Of a stretch of DNA of 64,000 bases, positions 56,406-64,000 are shown one piece after another. Numbering within the stretch: the first letter of the stretch is position 1; each line of letters starts with the position of its first letter. The notes under the pieces are model-generated. The model was not told the origin of the DNA and did not search any database. It saw nothing but the letters and a program-made list of their open reading frames with translations. Origin of the DNA: Flectonema sp. DT1601 (lineage: Eukaryota > Euglenozoa > Diplonemea > Diplonemida > Diplonemidae); assembly GCA_964019425.1 (NCBI GenBank), contig OZ025854.1:62001-126000 (forward strand), written 5' to 3'. The position numbers and the translations under genes were made by a program.

Positions 56406-57586
56406 AAAGTAGGCAATATGTTTCATCGCCAATGGATAAAGTTTTTTTTTTTTTTTTTTTTTTTTTCTCCTTTTTTTTTTTTCAGAAGTAAAAAAAACCT
56501 GGTCGCACATAAGAATAATAATTTTATCTAAATTAAGAAGCTAGCTTCCTGTTCTTCGCATCTCTTTTGCGTTGAGCCAGTCGCATCAGAAGCAAATCAC
56601 CTTTTTTCTAAGTGGTCGCACAAGCAAGTTGCTTCCATAAGAGCAGTCGTACTATTACATTTAAAAAAAAAGATGTTTAAATTATCGCGTCTGTACTCCC
56701 TCCCCAAATGATCTTCCTCAGAGAATAAAATCCGTGAGTGTAAAGGTCTCCAACAAGGGGAAAAAGAAGGGGGGGAAAAAAAATGGAAAAAAAAAGAAAT
56801 CTATTTTTTTTTTTATTTTTTTTGAAAGAGCATGTAGAAAGGAATTCTCCAAGCTGTATAAAACTTTTTTATTTTTTTTTTTACGAAAAAAAAAAAATAA
56901 TGAACGATGAAATAAAACGGTAAGAACAAATAAAAAAAAAAAAATTAAAAATAGACAAACTGGAATTGTTTCCTTTTATGCACTTTTATACAGAAAACGA
57001 AAATCCCGCTCCGAAAAAAAAAGAAAAAAAAAAAAGGCTTTCAAAAAAAGGTATCAAAATAGTGATCTGAACTTTCTGTACTTGTCTCCCTTTGGCCTTT
57101 CATGAAGGCTAAGAGAGCTTCCAGTTGCTTGTAGTTCGATTGGTTATTTTAATCTATTTGTGGTTGCTTTTAAACGAAAGGAGAGGACCGAGTCTGCAGC
57201 ACCTCCATAAAATAACGAGTAGACCACATAAAAATCGGAATAACAACTCCAGCTATCATTAAGAGGAGGAAAAAAAGAAATCGGAAAGAATGAATGTGAA
57301 AAAGGGTAAAATGGACGTGGAACAATCGGAATTTATTTTATTTTTTTAATTTTTTTTTTTTTTTTTCGTTTCTCACATCAACAAACTACCCCCAAAAAAA
57401 AAAAAAAAAAAATAGTATTGCACAACATAAAAGGAAGAGAGAGGTACCCCCCACAATCAAGGGGCAAATCATCATCAGTACCTTTTTTTGATGAAAATAA
57501 TAATAACAAATGTAAATAAAAGAAACTGTTAGTAACAAAAAAGAAAATAGGATTTTTTCATTAAAAGGAAAAGACAGGCATGTCGA

Positions 57587-58830
57587 TCAGGCGCTGAGGC
57601 AACCAAACGCCCTCTTCAGACTGGCAAGTGGTCCTTTCTTTTTGTCTAAACGAACCTTTCTGAGAAATTTATAAATTTCAAAGTATCCATTATTCTTTGC
57701 GACAACTTCAGATGTAACACCGCTACTGTTTTCAATATGGATATCCACACCTGCTATCTGAACAAGATGTTTAACAATTTGGAAATGTCCATTTGACGCA
57801 GCAATGTGAAGTGGACTACACGTCTGAGAATGAAGAGCTGGAAGTGATTCAGGAAGTGACAGCATCATTCTAACCGCGTCTAGATTTCCCTGTTCGCAAG
57901 CAGATCCCAGACATGTAATCCCTTCACTGTTTGGTTGTCCTACACATGATTTCGTTTGTTCCAACAACACTTCAACGACGTTCAAGTGATTATGAAGGAC
58001 CGCATAGTGTAAAGGAACAGCCTCCGAACACATTTTTTCGTCGACATTTACTCTCGGATGCGACAACAGCAGTCGTACTATATCAGCGTGTCCTGTGGTG
58101 ATTGGGGTGTGTTTTTTTTTTTTTTTTTTTTTGCCTGATCAATTTAAAAAAAAGTAAACAAACAAACCTCCTTCACACGCAGCTATCAGAGCTGTGGACT
58201 TGTTCTTCATTCCAAGATTCGGTTCAATATCAGACAAGAGAAGTAATTGTTTAGCAATGTCAGTCCTTCCTAGTTCACTAGCCATGTATAATGCTGATGC
58301 TCCACACAGAGTTTGTTTATTTATTTCAATGTCTGGATGCTGTAATAGTTGTTTCACGATGTGAGCATGACCAAACTTCGTCGCGACAATCAGAGGCGTT
58401 GATCCCATTCCCAGATCTTCATTTACTGATAAACCTGGATTTGATTATTTTATTTAATTAGGTTGAATATATGGATGCTTTCAATGAAGTAACACATACC
58501 AGCTAGAAGATGTTGGCTGATGCGACCTCCTCTTTCTATTAAAAGCCTGAAGTCTCTCGGAGTAGGAACCTTACCTATGGTGCGAATAGCTGCGCCTCTT
58601 GGTGACAATTGAACTTCAAGTTCGTTACAGGCTGATGTGACACCGTAGTCTACAATTCTTCTGTCATTGTCAAGAAGTTGTCCAACAAAATGTAAATCGA
58701 AATACCCAGGGAGTAATTCTTGTTCGTCAGCAACTGTTACCTTAACATCGGAAACTAGAGTCGTAACTGTGACGTTAACAACCTCAGCTGCTCCATCGGG
58801 TAGCAGCACTACTACCTGCAACCCTGACAT
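57587..58830 (-). CDS. Ubiquitin-like domain plus ankyrin repeats
   Basis: Three exons, 58830-58500, 58434-58168 and 58092-57587, 367 residues; both joins are phase 1 and keep frame. Residues 1-75 form a ubiquitin-like fold (VVVLLPDGAAEVVNVTVTTL, VADEQELLPGYFDLHFVGQL). At least six ankyrin repeats follow (GSTPLIVATKFGHAHIVKQL, GASALYMASELGRTDIAKQL, CSPLHIAASNGHFQIVKHL), with the second intron cutting one repeat (ACEG/GHADIVRLLL). The tail is basic. A shuttle or adaptor role in ubiquitin pathways is plausible. Acceptor TTACTTTTCATCAG precedes the ATG. Confidence 0.88.
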
Positions 58831-59397
58831 AAGTCCTGTGACTCTGATGAAAAGTAATTAAAAGGCTACTCAATAGATAAAAGGGTGGAATCAAAAAAAA
58901 TAAAGTTACCGCAGGTCACATCATTGTGGTGTTGAACCTGAATGGGGGTTGGCAAAGTAAACAGTTTTTCACATAATAATGAAGGCCTCAAAGGAATTGA
59001 CTATGCGCTCGTTCTTCACCTCCTCTCTCTCCTTTTCTCTCTTTTTTTTTTTTTTTTTTTCCTTCTCTACTTCTAACAGATAACCAACAGTTGTAGCTGA
59101 GTACGAACTTTAGGCTTCTCTTTGTTGTGTTGTATTATAAAGAATAGAGAGAGAGATAAAAGGGAGAAAAAAAAATATTCTTGACCACGGAAAAAAAAAA
59201 CCACAAAAAAAAAAAAAAAAAATGAAAACACTTAATAACATAAAAACTATCAGTCCGTCAAGCAGGAGACCGCGCCGGACATTTTTTTTCCTCTTCTCAC
59301 ATCATTTTCATTATCAAACATTGATAAATAATTAATAAAATAAATAAAAAAAAGACGAATCTAATTTTCTACGACCTGACATCGGGTGTTAGGTAAT
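58831..59397. other. Intergenic spacer
   Basis: About 570 bp: leader of the ankyrin gene, T and A runs, a GC-richer bit (GTCAAGCAGGAGACCGCGCC near 59259) of unknown nature, and the 3' UTR of the TyrRS gene. No gene. Confidence 0.55.
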
Positions 59398-61935
59398 TCA
59401 TTTCTTTCCACTCTTTGCAAGCTTTTTACTGATTGCCGTAATCTGTTTTGATTAATATAAGAAAAAAGACGAACAACGTCAACAAGAAAAATAATAAACA
59501 CAAACCTGATTTTCTAATTTCTTAAAATTTGGATCAGAAGCAGTTGCTGTACGAATGCCATTGTAGAACGCGTCAAGAGACTTCTCAACGGAAGGCTTCA
59601 AGTCGGATGGATGAAGAGACTCATCAGCGAATGCTGATTGGAGTTCGCTTGGAGTGTAAGTCTTCTCACCTTCTTTTAGATTGACGACTAACGGCTTTCC
59701 AGACATTCCACACAATGCTGATGCTAGTTGTAATACAGGGTTGTCAGAGGCTTCACCAGGTTTGCAAAATGCTTTTTTTAATTTCGGTTTAATCATGTTG
59801 AACGGTTCCTCTACGAACATAGTGGTCGCGGTTGCCACCTCTGGCAGTATTCCATTCACCGTCGTCTCTGTAACTTCACCGCCCTCTTCTTTCTTCATAC
59901 ACGGAATAGTAACAGGAAGATTCTTAATAATTGCTTTACTCTTTGAAAGACAATTTGTAAACTGTGGATGAGATGAGTACACAATACCACAGTTCGACAC
60001 GCAGGCATTTTGAATCGACATCAGACCAGCTACTACGTTGTTAGCAGCACGTCCTTCTTCGGAATCACCTTCTTTCTTTCCCATCGATTCTTCAATCCAT
60101 TTTAGTGAGGTTGATCTTCCCCAGTTGATGACTGATACCCAGTAAGAATCAGCATTTGAAAGAATCTTTTCAGATTCCCATATAAAAGTGATTGCCGAAG
60201 ATGGAACATTGTGGTGTTTAAAGAAGCCTTGTAACCACATTTGAGTCCATTCGAGGATTGCTTTGATATTCTTACGATCAGCTCCAGCGACATTCAACAA
60301 GTAAGCCGACCAGTCCAGTAACATAATAGTGACATTCTTAGCACCTGATGTAATTTCATTAACAGCTGCGGATCCGATTGATGCGATTTGATTGAGTTGT
60401 AATTTATTAGATGGAAGAGCCATAATCAATACTTGATCAGGTTGTCCTCCTGTTGTTTGAGTGTCTTCTTTCTTAGTACCAGCAGCCTCTTCAGCTTGGA
60501 CATCCTTTTTGTATTGTTTTACCTTAGCGAGGATTTCTTTAGCATTGTCGTCAGTTGTGAAATGTTTTCTGACAGGTTCAAGGTATTCATTTATTACCGA
60601 AACTACTTCTCTCTTCAAAGCAGGAATTGACAGCTTTCCAGAAACCAAAGCAGACTGGACCTCCTCAACCGACTTAAACACCTCACCATTAACAGTAAGA
60701 GTTGATGTTGGTACAGTAAAGACAATTGATCGTAAGTAGTCAAGCACAGGGTTCTTTTCAATCTTTTCAGCGTGAAGTGGACACCAAGCACCACTAATAG
60801 TGTAGGATAGGTTGATCAATTCACTGTCAGGGATGTTAGCAGCCTTGACATCAGCAACAGTACGGAATTCCTTACCAGAGACAACAAGGTATCTCGGAGG
60901 GTCAGATACAAATGCCTGCTCAAAGAAGTTGTAAACATCTGAAATAGTCGTGTCTGGTGATGTTAGAGGTCCCATAATCTTACGGTCCACATCCTCAGCA
61001 GTGTCTTCCATGAAGATAGCGCTGCTCTCGTCAGATTTACTCATCTTTTCTTGGTCAACACCAAGACCAAATATCATGTGATGGGATAGGATGATTGGTT
61101 TGAACTTCCTCTTTGCCGCAACACAGTAATCTCTTGCTAACATATTAACCTTTCTCTGATCCACACCAAGCTGGCAAATATCAGCTCTCAAGAAGAAGAT
61201 GTCAGTACATTGCATAAGTGGATATAATATCTGAGCACATGTTAAAGTTCCTTCACTTCTTCCCATAATCCTACAACACTTTGTGATTCGAGATAATGTG
61301 AACTGCCTGGCAATGTCGAGCATCTGAAGCCAGTACTCTTCTGCTTTGCTGTTGATTTCATCAGAAGACCAAATGAACTGAACATTTTCTAAGTTCATTC
61401 CAGCTGCTTTCCAAACTTGAATGAGGTACTCACCAACAGTACGAATTCTGGTTAGGTTGCCTCCCATCTTATCGTTCATGAGTGCGAACCAGTCAGCTAC
61501 CCAGAAGATGAAAGTACCTCCTGCTTCAGTACACTTGTTGACGTTAATGGTTTTAAATATTCCTTGAGCGATGTGCATTCTGCCTGAGGGTTCAAATCCA
61601 TCGTAGAATCTGAAACCCGTTTCTTTCTTTGAAAGAAGTAACGCAAGTTCCTCCTCTGATTGACATTCCTCTCCTACAGAACGGATTAGGTCGAATCTAG
61701 GACCTCTTGGTGCTGGTTTCGATTCTTCTTTTGGTTTGTCATTCTTTTCACTGACATTTTTATTGTCCTTTTTAGTCTCTTTCTGTGGTTGTTGTGGTTT
61801 TGTTGCAGTAGCTGCTTCACCAGTGAGCTGCTTTAATGATTTTTTCTGAACAGCTATTTTTTTTTCTATTTCTTGGATTGTTTCTCGAAGGGTTTCAATC
61901 TCTCTTCTCACTTCTGGTTTTGTTGAGAACGACAT
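59398..61935 (-). CDS. Tyrosyl-tRNA synthetase, double-length pseudo-dimer
   Basis: Two exons, 61935-59506 and 59442-59398, 824 residues; the last exon has only 14 codons plus stop (ITAISKKLAKSGKK). It charges tRNA-Tyr in the cytosol. An N-terminal Lys/Gln-rich extension precedes the first synthetase copy, which has the class I motifs HIAQ (in GRMHIAQGIF) and KMSKS (DQEKMSKSDESS) and ends near residue 480. A second copy follows from about 510 (VLIMALPSNKLQLNQIASIG) and has lost both motifs. The same arrangement is known in Leishmania, where the two halves make an asymmetric pseudo-dimer. The 63-nt intron (GTTTGT...TCAAAACAG) keeps frame. The frame's first codon is TTG; the ATG at 61935 is used. 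Confidence 0.95.
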
Positions 61936-62864
61936 CGTAGCGGGTCGTGTTGCAATCAATCGACCGAAAAGCGTTCGAAGCGCTCCGATTTTTTTTTTAT
62001 ATGAATGAGTCCTGACAGGTTGATGGGGTGAGAAAAATAATCGACAAACTTCACTTTTTTACTTACTCACTCACACTTTTATTTTGTTTGTGCGCAACCA
62101 GGTACAAAATCCTAATAAAGGAATAGGTTAGTTACGCTGCCACAATTCTCTTTCTACCGAACAATGGGTTTGTAGGCAAAAAATAAATAAATAAATAAAT
62201 AAATAACTCAACATCTATTTCACTCTCTAAGGTTGATGGGTAATTTGATACTGCATTTTCAAGCTCAAAAGGAACAACAATTTCTCCGACAATCTTGACT
62301 GTCAGCGGCAGCGTAGTAAATGACTGCAAATATATAAATAATACCACTGGAGGCCACGTGAACATAGTTGAGCGCCACTTGCCTATGTTACCGTAACAGC
62401 TTTTTATAAAACTCATGAGTACTTAATTAATACATTATATTGTCTTGGTTGATGGGGAAAAGAAAACATAGTTGTTTGGCTGTTAGAATGGTGAGAAAAG
62501 TTTTATTTTTTTTTCAAAAAAGTTTTCGTGTTTTTACAACTTTTTTTTTTTTGATAACCCGACGAAGTAACAAATAAAATAAAAAATAAATAATTCCCAA
62601 ATCTCGTGTGAAAGAGAGCCCCATCACACGACCCAATTTTCCAAACTTTTTTTTTTAATTTTTATTTTCCCCCCTTCTTCGGAAGCCAAACAAGTGCAGC
62701 ATTCATAGGGAAAATAACATCAAAAAAAAAAAAAAGGGAAAATATAAAGAAAATGAAAGGAAAAAAGGGAGTTTCTTTGTTTTTTTTTTTGTCCTCCCGT
62801 TCCTCCCATTCTACACTAGTTTTCATAAAATACTGCTGCTGGCTAACTAATCAACATAAAAGCC
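61936..62864. other. Spacer with repeats R2 and R3
   Basis: Holds the TyrRS leader with an acceptor (CATCAACCTGTCAG near 62013), then the R2/R3 repeat at 62039-62427 and AT-rich sequence. A frame at 62132-62416 lies within the repeat and is not considered a gene. Confidence 0.6.
62039..62427. repeat. R2 plus R3 repeat, longest copy
   Basis: About 390 bp. Its first 138 bp match 36011-36148 and its last 165 bp match 1743-1897, both in the same orientation, joined by a TAAA tandem and unique sequence. This looks like the fullest copy of one element of which the other two are pieces. Confidence 0.75.
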
Positions 62865-63764
62865 CTACTCCTCCTCCTCCTCTGCTGGAGGAAAGAACCA
62901 GTGAGGAGGGTAAGTGCCGTAGGAGATCATTCCCTTCTTGGTAGGGTAGACGGTAAGTAAGAACATAGTGAAGGCGGTTACTCCCCAGAAGGCCATTTGC
63001 TGTTTTTTTTTTTTTTTTTTTTGAATCCAACGGAGGAGTAGAAGGGACAGGTTGATGATTTAGAAAGGTAAGCCAAGTTGTTGAATTCTCGCATAAGTTA
63101 AGCGGAGAACTGTCCTGAATAGCAGACTCGTTCCGTGGTCAGCGCCATAACCCCAATGCAAAGTACAGCATGCCAGCCTGCAACTGCAGATTGGGTCCCT
63201 CCATGCAATAGTAGTTTGCTAACATTCATTAACTAGGTTAAGGTAGTCCACAAACTATTGCAAGAGGGTCTCAACCCAAGTGGTGGTCTGCACCGCGGAA
63301 GCCCTCAGGGCGAGAGGAGCATCGCTCACCCACCAGGCAGCGATATCTGCAAACAACATGCACACGTCACATGCCGCCTGCACCGACGATGGTAGACCCG
63401 ACTCGATCGAATCTGGAGTGAAGGAAAGAAAAAAAAAAAGAATTGGTTTTATCTTAAACTATTTTGTGCACGAAACCGTGAACCGACTTAAACTGATAAA
63501 GCTAAAGGAGGTTTACGTGTGCTGCCCAACATCCTTTTTTTTCCTTTCTTACAATACTTATTAAATGCAACGAAAAAAAAAAAAAAAAAGACATACTCTT
63601 CCGAACTGAAGTGGAGCAATAGCACCTAGTTTAGCCGTCTTGAACTGATGGTGACCAACTGGGTAACCCCACTGGTAAGGTGCTCTTAATCTCTTCAACC
63701 ATGGAAGTCCGAACAGAGTGTTGCTGTACACCCCGATTCTTCCAAGATGAGCTGGTGGCGGCAT
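62865..63764 (-). CDS. 100-residue single-span membrane protein, two exons
   Basis: Exons 63764-63597 (56 codons) and 62999-62865 (44 codons plus stop). The product starts MPPPAHLGRIGVYSNT, is basic and aromatic, has one membrane helix in exon 2 (MAFWGVTAFTMFLLTVY) and ends in a run of acidic residues (PPHWFFPPAEEEEE). Size and layout resemble small accessory subunits of mitochondrial inner-membrane complexes, but I cannot name one. The 597-nt intron has donor GTATGT and an A tract of about 20 nt before CAG, like other introns here; frame is kept (QFGR/QMAFW). If exon 2 is a separate gene its own start would be the Met of MAFWGV. Confidence 0.65.
63455..63520 (-). repeat. Short dispersed motif R6, copy 3
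   Basis: Minus strand: GTAAACCTCCTTTAGC at one end, GGTTCACGGTTTCGTGCAC at the other. It lies inside the 597-nt intron of the small membrane protein gene. Related to 55487-55545 and 36607-36636. Confidence 0.45.
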
Positions 63765-64000
63765 ATTTACTTATGGAGCAACTAACAGAATGTAATTATT
63801 AAAAAAAAAACATAACACAACACATTCCCACATTTCGTATTGAGTACTTGTTTGTTAGCAAGATACTTCACTTTGAAAGAATAACAGATTTCTAACTATA
63901 AAATAGCGTTTTTTTTTTTTTTTTTTTTCAAATAAAAAAAAGAGGTTTTACCTTCTTATGTCCCTCTCTCTTGTCTTTTTTACTTTTGTTTCTTTCCCCC

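Larger units (their letters stand above)
53269..57586. other. Long spacer with tandem repeats
   Basis: 4.3 kb without a convincing protein gene. It holds homopolymers (for example T runs 53836-53868 and 53899-53926), a degenerate tandem array (54365-54830), a short motif element (55487-55545), a hairpin repeat (55843-55905) and a MITE-like repeat (56230-56371). A mixed-composition patch at 56540-56660 is unassigned. Confidence 0.6.

Noticed and set aside
57069-57081. TTTCTGTACTT resembling the core of the kinetoplastid/diplonemid spliced leader
   Set aside because: Only 11 nt match, with no surrounding leader or Sm-site features; chance is a fair explanation.
62132-62416. 94-codon frame on the minus strand
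   Set aside because: Lies wholly in the R2/R3 repeat and is not conserved as a frame in the copies at 1.7 and 36 kb.

Overview
The window looks like nuclear DNA of a protist in the Euglenozoa, most likely diplonemid-like, although the species cannot be fixed from sequence alone. Five things point there. Every convincing protein gene (21 of 21) lies on the minus strand, as in the long directional gene clusters of this group. Most start codons are preceded by a pyrimidine run and an AG, as expected for spliced-leader trans-splicing. The tyrosyl-tRNA synthetase is the double-length type known from trypanosomatids. There is a triple cyclic-nucleotide-domain protein resembling trypanosome CARP1. 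Short conventional GT-AG introns (63-87 nt, donors mostly GTATGT or GTTTGT) are common, which argues against kinetoplastids. Spacers are AT-rich and full of A or T runs of 15-30 nt, so homopolymer length errors are possible.

Layout, listed by rising coordinate (transcription runs the other way): 1-5.4 kb non-coding; 5.4-17.1 kb a DUF1152 protein carrying an RRM-like insertion, a tRNA-Ser(GCU) on the plus strand, two unknown proteins, a pirin, a predicted fusion of a berberine-bridge-type FAD oxidase with a 2-oxoglutarate dioxygenase, and a DUF445 membrane protein; 19.0-30.1 kb a signalling block; 32.2-35.2 kb a small membrane protein, an odd tRNA-like gene and a leucine-rich-repeat protein with a 717-nt intron; 35.2-39.6 kb non-coding with fragments of 18S and 28S rRNA, a 65-nt C run and dispersed repeats; 39.6-53.3 kb an unknown protein, a tail-anchored coiled-coil protein, a surface-type glycoprotein, the CARP1-like protein, an RS-rich cyclophilin, a PDZ protein and an ELMOD protein; 53.3-57.6 kb repeats; 57.6-63.8 kb a ubiquitin-like/ankyrin protein, the double TyrRS and a 100-residue single-span membrane protein.

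The most striking content is the signalling block. One gene encodes two ammonium-transporter domains followed by two class III cyclase domains. The first cyclase domain has every residue expected for adenylate cyclase and the second is degenerate. One gene away is a membrane protein joining a decayed cyclase domain to a six-helix, GYG-pore, cyclic-nucleotide-gated channel. The CARP1-like possible cAMP effector lies about 15 kb away on the same strand. Together they suggest an ammonium-to-cAMP-to-membrane-potential pathway; this is inference from domain content and proximity.

The cis-introns carry a second pattern. Many have an A-rich 3' end, several with a pure A tract of about 17-21 nt before AACAG, while the inferred trans-splice acceptors have ordinary pyrimidine tracts. 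Exon joins below were checked by hand for frame and for fit to the protein family, not by transcript data.
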